Assembly (NCBI GenBank): GCA_031272715.1
Contig: JAISTH010000005.1
Coordinates: 43,917 to 107,916, forward strand
Reading direction: 5' to 3'
DNA: 64,000 nt
Source of the DNA: Desulfovibrio sp.
Lineage (GTDB): Bacteria; Desulfobacterota; Desulfovibrionia; Desulfovibrionales; Desulfovibrionaceae
This document shows, piece after piece, positions 29,005-39,058 of the stretch. Every line of letters starts with the position of its first letter. Position 1 is the stretch's first letter. The translations under genes and the position numbers were made by a program. A model generated the notes under the pieces. The model saw only the letters and a program-made list of their open reading frames with translations, had not been told where the DNA came from and ran no database searches.

Positions 29005-30365
29005 GCTGGTCCAGAGTCGTGCGTGGCTTGTGCTGGTGCATCCTGTCGGAGCCGCCAGAGGATGCGGGCCCAATGGCGGGATGCCTGGTCGACCGCCTCC
29101 GGGGCGGCCAATCGACCTTCGGCCGGAATCGACCCTATGGACGCGAAGTTCCGCAAACGGCCGTGTTGCGGGGTTTCGACGTCACCAGCACAACCTTCGG
29201 ACGAATATGGTCCAAATGCACAAATGCGTGGAAACACGTCTCAGGGATGGCCCGATCTTCCCCATGTGGCCGCCATGGCCGTTTCAAGAGGCTCTTCCTG
29301 TGGCAGGAGACCGGCAATGGCCTTTCGGGACTTGGACCGTCCATGCGGACGCCCTTCGCCACGAGGAACCGTCGACCGCCAGGCATCGGAGAGGCGGGGA
29401 CGACCCGACTGTCCGAAGGGCAGGGGTTTTTCCACATTCGGAACTGCCCCGGCCCGAACCTCCGATGCGGATCGCCGCGATGCGACCAGCACAGGCATCG
29501 GACGACTCTGGACCAAACCCTGTCAGGGCTTGCCGACGAGGGCGGGAAAAATCAAAGTTGGCCTTGTCCGAAGCCATTCTGGTGCATGGGCACTTTCCAC
29601 GTTCGGCCCTGAAAATCCCTCCCAAGGACCGTTTTTTCTTCCATGGATTTCGACCAGCACAGGCATCAAGGCACAGTGGTCCAAACTTTCCGGAATGTGG
29701 ACATCGATGGCGGAAAAACGGCGCCGTCCTCTGGCAGAAACCCGAAAACCCCCATCATTCCCGGCTTCCCGAGGCATGACGATCGTTGCCCATCTTTCGG
29801 GGATCACATGGGGGCGTCCTCCGAGCACGTCCAACGGACTCGGCCCGACCAGCACAAGCTTCACACGAATCTGGTCCAAATCTGGCCGCATGCCGTTCCC
29901 GCTCCCGGAAGAACGAGAGTTTGTGGGCGCACAATAAGGCTCTGAGAGGCATGAAGCCAGCCGTCGCACTGAGTGCCGATCGTGGAAACAGGTCGATGCA
30001 TGCCCTCCCGATTCGACCAATACATGCTTCACACGTTCATGGACCAATTCCCTCGGCGCAAGTCCGATTGTGGAAGGATGCGCCGCCAAACCCGCGATTG
30101 ATGCGGCCAAGACGGGTTCCACGCATTCGATGGACCGATCGAAGGGAGGATCTTCCTGCGGGTCACGACCAGCACAGTCAACGCACGACACTGGTCCAAA
30201 CCTTCGCCAAGCCATGAAGCCGGCTTCATTTCCCTGCGTCCGCCCTTGTCCCGTGCGGCTCTGCGCCGATTGCGCCCGGTTCCGGCAGACGCGCAGACCG
30301 ACTCGTTTCAAGGTCCGTTTCTGGAAAAAGCGACCAGCACAATCCACATGCGACTCTGGTCCAAA
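29005..30365. repeat. Array of a 34-bp partly palindromic interspersed element
   Basis: Seven direct copies start at 29183, 29484, 29652, 29847, 30015, 30167 and 30332, each 34 bp, and one inverted copy is at 29005-29038. A decayed copy may start at 29374. Copies begin GACCAGCACA and end CTGG(T/A)CCAAA, with a more variable middle often containing CACGAATC or CACGACTC. The ends are complementary (GACCAG / CTGGTC). The spacers, 118-161 bp between adjacent good copies, are mostly unrelated to each other, but several have GTGGAAA- or GCGGAAAAA-like words 12-25 bp after the element. I see no gene in 28890-30480; all frames are open at random because of composition. Function unknown: binding-site array, RNA-coding units or recombination sites are all possible. 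Confidence 0.85.
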
Positions 30366-30492
30366 TATGGCGGATGCCGTGTCAAAAGTGGAAAACGTCT
30401 CCGGGGCGGAAAATTTTCGCGCCAGGGGCCGTCGGCCTTCGCAGAGGCCTGGGAGGCAGGCGGGGAGGATGTCCCCGTCTTCGGGAATGACC

Positions 30493-30609
30493 GCGTTTTA
30501 GGGAAGGGTCACATTTTAGGGGAGGGTCGCATTTTAGGGGAGGGTCGCATGTCACATTTTAGGGGAGGGCCGCATTTTAGGGGGAGGGCCCCTTTTTGGG
30601 GAGGGCCGC
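30493..30609. repeat. 18-bp tandem repeats (GCATTTTAGGGGAGGGTC type)
   Basis: Units at 30493, 30511, 30529, 30547 (25 bp, with a GCATGTC insert), 30572 and 30591, each variants of RCATTTTAGGGGAGGGYC. They lie between the 34-bp element array and the 3' end of aat. No hairpin or ORF explains them. Confidence 0.85.
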
Positions 30610-30703
30610 CATGGCCTTCAGGGGAGGGATCGAAAAAGGCCGGGAGAAAATTGGCTTGAGACGGGAACCCGTCCCGGGGAAGGGCCAGGAGCGACTGCCG
30701 TCC

Positions 30704-31533
30704 CTACGCCCCGGACGGCGGACCGTCCGCAGGGACCTCGATCCACGCGTCCGCATCGGGGTCGTGGACGTAGCGCTCGGCCCACGGCCGCCACGGACAT
30801 TCTTCATGGACGGGGACGCCTTCCGGAACCTCCGAAGGGCCGTTTGCGTACACCTCCTCCGGTTCCCTGGCGGGCATCCTGAAGACGAGACCGTCCTCCG
30901 CCAGCGCCTCGGCCAGCAGCTCCAGGAACTCCCGCCGCGGCACGGCCGCCGCCCCCATCCCCACCATGTGGGGCGTCTCCTGCTGGCAGTCCAGCCATGT
31001 GGCGCCCCGCTGCCTCAGAAGGGTCGCAAGACCCGCGAGACAGCACCGGGACGCCTCGCTTTCCCTGTGGAACATGGATTCGCCGAAGAACGTGCGCCCC
31101 AAGGCGATGCCGTAGAGCCCGCCGGCCAGCTCCCCGTCCCGCCAGGCCTCCACGGAATGCCCGTAGCCCATCTCGTGGAGCCTTTGGTAGGCCCGGCGCA
31201 TGTCCTTGCCCAGCCACGTCCCGCGTTCCTCTCCGCGGGGGGCCGCGCATTGCTTCATCACCTCTCCGAAAGCCCGATCCAGCGTCAGGGAGAAGGGACG
31301 GCGCGCAAGAACCCTGCGGCAGCGCTTGGGGAGGTGGAAATCCTCGAGCCGCAGGATGCAGCGAGGATCCGGGCTCCACCAGAGCATGGGGCCTCCGGGG
31401 GTGTACCAGGGATAGATGCCGATGCTGTATGCGGCGAGCAGTCGCTGCGGGTGGAGGTCGCCGCCGCCGAAGACGAGCCCCATCCTCCTGCCGAGGAGGG
31501 GCGAGGGGAAGGCGTAGGCGTAGGCGGTGAAGG

Positions 31534-31537
<4 letters not shown>
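30704..31537 (-). CDS. aat: Leucyl/phenylalanyl-tRNA-protein transferase
   Basis: Adds Leu or Phe to the N-terminus of proteins that begin with Arg or Lys, marking them for ClpAP via ClpS. 277 residues. Family segments: LLAAYSIGIYPWYTPGGPML, WWSPDPRCILRLEDFHLPK, TWLGKDMRRAYQRLHEMGYG, HSVEAWRDGELAGGLYGIAL, GRTFFGESMFHRESEASR, and WLDCQQETPHMVGMGA. The C-terminal 50 residues, past LAEALAEDGLVFR, are an acidic, Pro-rich tail beyond the usual 230-240 residues. Translation begins with GTG at 31537, overlapping the clpA stop by four bases (GTGA). Co-location of clpS, clpA and aat is a complete N-degron pathway in one operon. Confidence 0.95.
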
Positions 31538-33888
<2,351 letters not shown>

Positions 33889-33943
33889 GACGCTGCCATG
33901 CCCGTGGAATCGAGATGAACTTCACGCCGCCGGATGCGCATCG

Positions 33944-34273
33944 CTAGACTTCCTCCATCGTGCATTTCAGCGGGAACCCCATCTGCCTCGCCTGCTGGCG
34001 CACACGGGCCACCCGGCTCTCCGCGACTTCCTTGGTGTAGACGCCGCACTGCCCCACCCCGTGCTGGTGGACCAGGAGCATTATGGCCGTCGCCTGTTCC
34101 AGGGTCTTGTGGAAGACCACCCGCAGGATGTCCACCACGAACTCCATGCTGGTGTAGTCGTCGTTGTGCAGCAGGACCCTGTAGCGGGAAGGCTCCTTGA
34201 TCTTTTTCTCGACGACGACGCGTTCATCGCCGTCGGGCATGTCCGTGTTGTCGTTGAAGTTCTCCAGAGGCAT
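33944..34273 (-). CDS. clpS: ClpS, adaptor for N-end rule substrates
   Basis: Binds N-terminal Leu, Phe, Tyr or Trp and delivers proteins to ClpA. 109 residues from MPLENFNDN, with an acidic flexible N-terminal part and the core [40 protein letters not shown] and [20 protein letters not shown]. The conserved HNDD and the HQ/G metal-like pocket residues are visible. The start has GAGGGA upstream; the longer reading is not family-like. It lies 55 bp upstream of clpA. Confidence 0.96.
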   Translation of the reverse strand: MPLENFNDNTDMPDGDERVVVEKKIKEPSRYRVLLHNDDYTSMEFVVDILRVVFHKTLEQATAIMLLVHQHGVGQCGVYTKEVAESRVARVRQQARQMGFPLKCTMEEV

Positions 34274-34326
34274 TGCTTCCCTCTCATCAATCGAAGACTC
34301 TTCCGCCGCGACGATCGCGCCGGCCG

Positions 34327-34968
34327 TCAGGACGCGTCCCCGCCGATGGACAGTGGCCCGAGGCCCAGCCGGGCTTCCCAGGCGCCACGCCGAGGCGCAT
34401 CGAAGACGAAGGATGCGCAGTCGGGAACGCCCTGCGCGGCACACCAACGCCGATGCAACTGATGGTAGTTTTGGTCAGTTGACGCCCACCTGTCAAGCCC
34501 AAGTGCCTCCGCCACCCGATCCACGGAGGATGCGCCTCCGCCTTCCGGCGCCGTCACCTCGACGACCCGGATGAAGGGGAGTTCGTCCAGCTCGACCAGG
34601 GCGCCGTCCAGCGTCCACGTCTCCCGCACCTTCTCGTAGCGGGCCCGCACCGCGTAGCCGAGTCCCTCCAGCACCCCCCGCATGGCCTCCATCCCCTGGA
34701 CCTCGAGTTCCCGCTCGTCCATCGTCTTGCACCCCCCCGCCCCCTGGAGGGGGATCTTCAGGGTCAGCAGGCACAGTTCCCGGTCCGGCCAGCGCTGCAG
34801 GCGGAGCCTGAGCAGCCGTCCCTGGGAGAGGAGGAGGTCCCCCGGCGCGTCGAAGACCAGGTTGGCCTCGAAGTGCGTCCCGTGGCCCGCCGCCCCGCGC
34901 CGCGCCAGCGCCTCCCGGAGCCGGTCGAAGTCCACGTCGATATACTTGCGCTCGATTTCCGTCGCCAT
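34327..34968 (-). CDS. CYTH-domain protein (class IV adenylate cyclase / triphosphatase family)
   Basis: 213-residue CYTH tunnel-fold protein. The hallmark ExExK motif is present at the N-terminus ([14 protein letters not shown]). Further charged strands follow: [51 protein letters not shown] and LPFIRVVEV. Members act as adenylate cyclases (CyaB) or thiamine/inorganic triphosphatases; sequence inspection cannot separate these. It is 6 bp after radA and 53 bp before clpS, in the middle of the operon. Confidence 0.88.
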   Translation of the reverse strand: MATEIERKYIDVDFDRLREALARRGAAGHGTHFEANLVFDAPGDLLLSQGRLLRLRLQRWPDRELCLLTLKIPLQGAGGCKTMDERELEVQGMEAMRGVLEGLGYAVRARYEKVRETWTLDGALVELDELPFIRVVEVTAPEGGGASSVDRVAEALGLDRWASTDQNYHQLHRRWCAAQGVPDCASFVFDAPRRGAWEARLGLGPLSIGGDAS

Positions 34969-34974
34969 GGAGCC

Positions 34975-36303
34975 TCACCTGTGGAACAGCTGGACCTGGA
35001 AGTCCGTCAGCGTGTTCGTTCCGCCGTTCTCGGCGTCCGGGTGCACGATGGGGTTGAACCCGAGGCGCTTCGCCTGGCCGTGCCGCAGATGATGCGCCGA
35101 GACGGGCCGGATCTGGCCGTTGAGATCCACCTCCCCCCACACCACCATCTTCTCCGGCAGGGGCACGTCGTAGAAGGAGGAGAGCACCGCCGACACGATC
35201 GCGAGATCGAGTCCCGGCTCCTGGATGCGCAGTCCGCCCCCGACCTTGGCGTATATGTCCACCTGTCCGAAGTTGAGCTTCAGGCGCTTTTCCAGCACCG
35301 CCAGCAGGAGGTGGAGCCTGTTGACGTCGAAGCCGAGGGCCGTGCGCCGGGGGATGGCGAGGTAGGTCCGGGCGACCAGGGCCTGGACCTCCACGGCGAG
35401 GGGGCGCTGGCCGTCCACGGCCATGACAACGGCGGTCCCGGACAGGGACGGGTCCCTGGCTTCCAGGAAGAAGGTGGACGGGTCCTCGATGACCTGCATC
35501 CCCGTCTCCTCCATGCGGAAGACCAGAAGCTCCTCGTTGGGGCCGTAGCGGTTCTTGAAGACCCGCAGCAGCCGGAACAGCTGGCGACGGTCCCCCTCGA
35601 GGGAGATGACCGTGTCCACCATGTGCTCCAGCAGTCGCGGTCCCGCCAGGGTGCCGTCCTTGGTCACGTGCCCCACGAGGACCAGGGTGCAGCCGAGGCG
35701 GCGGCATTCCTCCAGCAGGCGGGTCGCGACGGCCCGCACCTGCCCCACGTTCCCGGGCAATCCCTCGGCGTCCAGGCTCGTCATGGTCTGGACCGAGTCC
35801 ACCACGGCGAGGGCGGGCTTGTTCTGGACGATGGACTCCAGCACGTCCTCGACCCGGGTCGTGGCCACGGCCAGGAGGTTGGGGTCCAGCATGCCGAGCC
35901 GCTCCGCCCGTCCCCGCACCTGGGGCAGGGACTCCTCCCCCGTGGCGTAGAGGACCGTGCGTCCCTGGAGCGCCACGAGTCCGGCCACCTGCAGGAGCAG
36001 CGTGGACTTCCCTATGCCCGGCTCGCCGCCGATCAGCAGGCCCGATCCGGGGACGAGGCCCTTCCCCAGCACCCGGTCAAGGGCGAGGATGCCGCTGCCG
36101 TAGGGCTTGTGGGCGCTTTCCGGGACCTCGACCAGCGGCATGGCCTGACGGCCGTCCCCGGCCGCCCTTTTGGGGCTTCGCCGATCGGGGGCAATCTGCG
36201 GGACAAGGGTGTTCCATGCGTGGCACTCGGGACACTGCCCGAGCCACTGGAGGCTCTGGGCGCCGCATTCCGAGCAGACGTGGATTTCTCGAGGGCGTGC
36301 CAT
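34975..36303 (-). CDS. radA: RadA/Sms DNA repair ATPase
   Basis: Branch-migration helicase-like protein in homologous recombination. 442 residues starting MARPREIHVC. N-terminal zinc finger Cys10-x2-Cys13 and Cys24-x2-Cys27. RecA-like core with Walker A GGEPGIGKST, Walker B-like LAVVDSVQT, and the RadA-specific FKNRYGPNEEL motif. C-terminal Lon-like domain LGFDVNRLHLLLAVLEKRL to VWGEVDLNGQIRPV. Translation from the ATG at 36303 is chosen because the zinc finger then lies at the usual position. It heads the radA-CYTH-clpS-clpA-aat run. The MITE-like copy 2 starts only 57 bp upstream and may carry or disturb its promoter. Confidence 0.96.
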   Translation of the reverse strand: MARPREIHVCSECGAQSLQWLGQCPECHAWNTLVPQIAPDRRSPKRAAGDGRQAMPLVEVPESAHKPYGSGILALDRVLGKGLVPGSGLLIGGEPGIGKSTLLLQVAGLVALQGRTVLYATGEESLPQVRGRAERLGMLDPNLLAVATTRVEDVLESIVQNKPALAVVDSVQTMTSLDAEGLPGNVGQVRAVATRLLEECRRLGCTLVLVGHVTKDGTLAGPRLLEHMVDTVISLEGDRRQLFRLLRVFKNRYGPNEELLVFRMEETGMQVIEDPSTFFLEARDPSLSGTAVVMAVDGQRPLAVEVQALVARTYLAIPRRTALGFDVNRLHLLLAVLEKRLKLNFGQVDIYAKVGGGLRIQEPGLDLAIVSAVLSSFYDVPLPEKMVVWGEVDLNGQIRPVSAHHLRHGQAKRLGFNPIVHPDAENGGTNTLTDFQVQLFHR

Positions 36304-36360
36304 GACGAAAACCCTACGGAAAAACTTCCATGGTCGCAAGCGGCCTTGGGAGCCGGACAG

Positions 36361-36615
36361 GTCGATTGCATGAACGAACGGCCAGCCTAGCCACTCAGGG
36401 TCTGCCCATACGAAACTGTGCCCTGCCTGTCGGCGTGCCGGTTTTCCCCCATCGTCCATCCTCGGATGCTGCCGGTTCCCGGGCCGAGGCGGTCGGTCCT
36501 TGGGGCGGAGGGCAGGTGCGGCAGGCCGATGACGCAGACGCCATGTCGGCCGATGATGGGGCTTCAAGGAAGGGGAACCGGTTCCACCAACGCAATTCCA
36601 TACATGCTATCGCCC
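36361..36615. mobile_element. MITE-like element, copy 2
   Basis: About 255 bp from GTCGATTGCATGAAC to CATGCTATCGCCC, whose ends are imperfect inverted repeats. It aligns with copies 1 and 3, sharing TGCCGGT, CCGGGCCGAGGCGG-type and CTTCAAGGAAGGGGAACCGG blocks. It stands in the same orientation as copy 3 at 38768. No ORF with transposase features. Confidence 0.75.
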
Positions 36616-36636
36616 AGCACGGCCCGGAGGTGAGGC

Positions 36637-36665
36637 TTGCGGATCTGGGGGACGTGAGATACAAT
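36637..36665 (+). promoter_or_regulatory. Promoter of small accessory cassette
   Basis: TTGCGG at 36637-36642 and TACAAT at 36660-36665 with a 17-bp spacer, 20 bp beyond the MITE-like copy 2 and 55 bp before the first small ORF. Confidence 0.6.
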
Positions 36666-36719
36666 GGCAAGGCAAGAGACGCCGTGAAACAACCATCTCA
36701 ACCCAGCGGAGGCAGCGTC

Positions 36720-36935
36720 ATGGATCTGGAAATGCACCCCATTCGAGAGCCGGGCGGCGGGAAGTCCCCTTCTGCCGCGAAAACCGAGTCTTCCGAGAAA
36801 AAGCACCCCATCCTGACCACTGAGGCCATCAGGCGATCCATGGACAGGGTGAACGAGTACGCCCTGAAGACGGGCCTATTTCAGGCCATAATAGACTCTG
36901 ACATGTGCGACGATGGGGAACCCGCCGATGTCTGA
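36720..36935 (+). CDS. Small hypothetical protein (accessory cassette gene 1)
   Basis: 71 residues, not recognised. MDLEMHPIREPGGGKSPSAA is followed by a charged helix-rich part, ILTTEAIRRSMDRVNEYALK and TGLFQAIIDSDM. The ATG follows AGCGGAGGCAGC (GGAGG), a good ribosome site, and a promoter lies upstream. The end overlaps the start of the next ORF by 8 bases, typical of coupled small gene pairs such as toxin-antitoxin or immunity genes, but no homology supports a specific function. Confidence 0.6.
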   Translation: MDLEMHPIREPGGGKSPSAAKTESSEKKHPILTTEAIRRSMDRVNEYALKTGLFQAIIDSDMCDDGEPADV

Positions 36936-37412
36936 TGCAAACGTGGACTGGGTTGCACTCCTCCACGATCAGGTGCGATGGATACGCCACTGCCTAAATG
37001 TGAATATCTACGTAGAGGAGTGCGTCCTTGCGGACATCCAAGAACGCGTCACCATGTCCGTCAGCGAACTCGGTGTAAGCCAGCCGAACCTAGCCAAGAT
37101 CGCGGGATTGTGGCCTTCTGGGTTTGCAAGCTCAAGCCCCTTGCCTACAGGGAGGAGCCGAAGGGGATTCCAAGGAGACGCCGGGTCTCCACGTTGAACG
37201 AGATTCTTGCGATACTGACTGGACTAGACATCTGCAACGTCTACCATGACGACTTCACGCTGGAGAATATCCCAGCCGTTGATGTGCTCTCCCCTCCAGA
37301 TGGCGTCAAGTACCGTCTGTTCAACGACTGGGTTCACGGCCTTCGTTACCACTCCCATTCGACATACAGCCTGATCCTCGCCTTCGAATTGATCGTCAGC
37401 CAGGCAGTGTGA
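36928..37412 (+). pseudogene. Frameshifted hypothetical protein (accessory cassette gene 2)
   Basis: The first frame begins MSDANVDWVALLHDQVRWIR and runs through VTMSVSELGVSQPNLAKIAG, then degenerates and stops at 37197. A second frame from about 37110 continues VAFWVCKLKPLAYREEPKGI, LNEILAILTGLDICNVYHDD and FNDWVHGLRYHSHSTYSLIL to a stop at 37412. Joining them needs a -1 shift near GCGGGATTGTGG (37104-37115). The joined protein would be about 160 residues. The middle segment resembles a helix-turn-helix only loosely. Base composition falls towards AT along the ORF. Either a true lesion, a sequence error or programmed frameshifting. Function unknown. Confidence 0.55.
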
Positions 37413-37441
37413 ACCATGTGCGGCATCGAGGAGAGATGGAT

Positions 37442-37738
37442 GTGACAAGAAAAAAACCAATAACGAGACATAATGCTATCTACAGTTATTTGGAAGGAAT
37501 TCAAAAATTGAAGAAAAATATAAAGATCACATGGTTTGATGTTATCGTTTATCTGGAGACTGAAGAGGACATCGCCGAATACCTTACTGCCGCCAAAGAA
37601 AATACTGACCAAGACTTCCATTCAGTTGCCATTGATGGCACTACTAGGGCGCACACCAAGAACAGACTTGTGAGAGTGTCACTACCTGCACATCAAGAGA
37701 GTAAGCTCATTACAGAATCAACGGCATTAAATTGCTGA
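37442..37738 (+). CDS. Small hypothetical protein (accessory cassette gene 3)
   Basis: About 98 residues, not recognised: TRKKPITRHNAIYSYLEGIQ, KITWFDVIVYLETEEDIAEY, then a polar tail. A GTG start at 37442 is well spaced from GAGGAGAG; an ATG at 37436 is too close to it. Markedly AT-rich. It ends 45 bp before a strong terminator, so it is the last gene of the cassette. Confidence 0.55.
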   Translation: MTRKKPITRHNAIYSYLEGIQKLKKNIKITWFDVIVYLETEEDIAEYLTAAKENTDQDFHSVAIDGTTRAHTKNRLVRVSLPAHQESKLITESTALNC

Positions 37739-37780
37739 CATAATCCAGCAACTGTTCAAGATCGTCAGGTCACAGAAGCA

Positions 37781-37815
37781 AAAACAAAGGCGCCACTAGG
37801 GCGCCTTTGTTTTTT
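37781..37815. terminator. Strong bidirectional terminator closing the cassette
   Basis: Stem ACAAAGGCGCC / GGCGCCTTTGT (37784-37794 and 37800-37810), loop ACTAG, flanked by A-run and T-run. Confidence 0.92.
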
Positions 37816-38058
37816 AAGTATGCATATATAAAAGAGATGTGAAACTCTACAACAATTGTAGAAATATAAATTATTTTTTGCAGGATTGCAGATCGTCGAT
37901 ACTCGCAATATAGAGGTATTACCAACATGAATGTGACACTGCATCAGGACTAACAAGTTGAAAAAACTTTTCAAGTAAGATAAACAGCATTCTCGTTAAA
38001 GATTCCACAGTGTAACCCTAGGCAGGCACGTCCTATCCTAGAACAGTCTCCGCATAAT
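37816..38058. other. AT-rich stretch without recognisable gene
   Basis: Low-GC sequence (many AT runs around 37820-37990) between the cassette terminator and the toxin remnant. No ORF of credible content and no clear promoter. Confidence 0.5.
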
Positions 38059-38366
38059 TCAATATGTGATATAAATGCCCAGTTTTTCATGCAATACGTG
38101 ATGGTGAGTTCCAGTGCATTCCAGACGTATCTTGTTCCTCACTATGTATGTGTATATGAGAAGCCCGTCTGGCTCAATGTGCAAGCCGCGCGATTTACGC
38201 AAAATCCCCGAAAGTTGATGGTCATGGTACTTTTTCGGCAAAGGTTTCCTGTTAACGAGAAAATCCATGCCTTAACGAGTTCGCCGAGGTCGTGGCCTTG
38301 TTCGCGAAGCATAGCGATATCGGCATGGTATTGCGCAGTGAAAACGGCTACAAGAGGCTTCGCCAT
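38059..38366 (-). pseudogene. YafQ-family toxin remnant (RelE superfamily), single-base frameshift
   Basis: Two frames together give a full YafQ-like mRNA interferase of about 102 residues. The first, from 38366, reads AVFTAQYHADIAMLREQGHD and LGELVKA. The second continues MDFLVNRKPLPKKYHDHQLS, GLHIEPDGLLIY and LECTGTHHHVLHEKL to a stop at 38059. The join needs one base restored at about 38269-38271 (in GTTAAGGCATGG). Family-specific positions are visible: the DH of YHDHQL, HIEPD, and the C-terminal H of TGTHHHV; the family Trp after HIEPD is Gly. The start overlaps the antitoxin remnant stop, as in intact dinJ-yafQ pairs. Probably non-functional. Confidence 0.75.
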
Positions 38367-38506
38367 TCCGGAATCCCCAACAGACGGAAAAGTTCATCCT
38401 CGTCCTTCGCAACGGTCAATCTGGGATCGTCGTCCAGAATGCTCAGAATTCTCTGCGTCCGTTCGTTGGGATAGTGCGAGCAATCGCACTCCCACGCTGC
38501 TTCTGC
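38348..38506 (-). pseudogene. DinJ/RelB-type antitoxin remnant (C-terminal part only)
   Basis: An open stretch after an in-frame TAG reads AEAAWECDCSHYPNERTQRI, LSILDDDPRLTVAKDEDELF and RLLGIPEWRSLL. The DELF-x-LLGI end matches the C-terminal half of DinJ-type antitoxins, and it overlaps the toxin start. The N-terminal ribbon-helix-helix half is not found upstream (38507-38720), so the gene is truncated. Confidence 0.6.
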
Positions 38507-38767
38507 CTAGTCCTCGGCCACATTCTCCGGTGTCTGGGAGGACATGACATCTGCCGCCCAGGAAGGTGCAGTCGTCTCCAGCGACGATGGTGCCACATCC
38601 GGATTCGGGCGGCGGGACGGGATGTTGCGTGCTGTGGCGTTCACGGGGAAACTCCTGGGGAACATGGTGGCGACTGGGACAGGGACAACGGAATCCCGGC
38701 GCGCATGGAACTTCTAGAGGGTACATAGGGGTTGCGCCATCGTCAAGAGATGCCGTTGCGTGGGACA

Positions 38768-39037
38768 GGGCGATTGCATGAAAGAAGGCCGGCTTGGCCG
38801 CCCAGGGCCTGTTCGCAAGTAACTGCGCCCAGTTGGCCACTGTGCCGGTCTTTTCCCCACCGTCAATGCTTTGATGAGGATGGCTCCCAGGATCGAGGCG
38901 GCCGGCCGTCAGATTGGTGAGCATATGCGCAAGGCCCGTGCCGCGGACGCCATGCCGGCCAGTGGGTCTTCGAGGAAGGGGATCCGGTTCGGGCAATGGG
39001 ACCGGTTCCTTCGACGGCATTTTTCATGCGATCGCCC
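38768..39037. mobile_element. MITE-like element, copy 3
   Basis: About 270 bp with the best-preserved ends: CAGGGCGATTGCATGAAA at the left (from 38766) and, read inward from the right end at 39039, CAGGGCGATCGCATGAAA, one mismatch in 18. Internal blocks match copies 1 and 2, for example GCCGCGGACGCCATGCCGG and CTTCGAGGAAGGGGATCCGG. It ends about 20 bp from the stop of the TPR gene. No obvious target-site duplication. Confidence 0.8.
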
Positions 39038-39058
39038 TGGGAGCCGGGAAGACGAAGG

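Noticed and set aside
29005..30365. Possible CRISPR array.
   Set aside because: Spacers of 118-161 bp, divergent repeats, one inverted copy and no cas genes are incompatible with CRISPR.
29005..30365. Possible integron cassette array with attC sites.
   Set aside because: No integrase, no RYYYAAC core sites, and the spacers encode no plausible cassettes.
36330..36719. N-terminal extension of cassette gene 1 to 201 residues.
   Set aside because: The extension is translated MITE sequence; the ATG at 36720 has a good ribosome site and a promoter just upstream.
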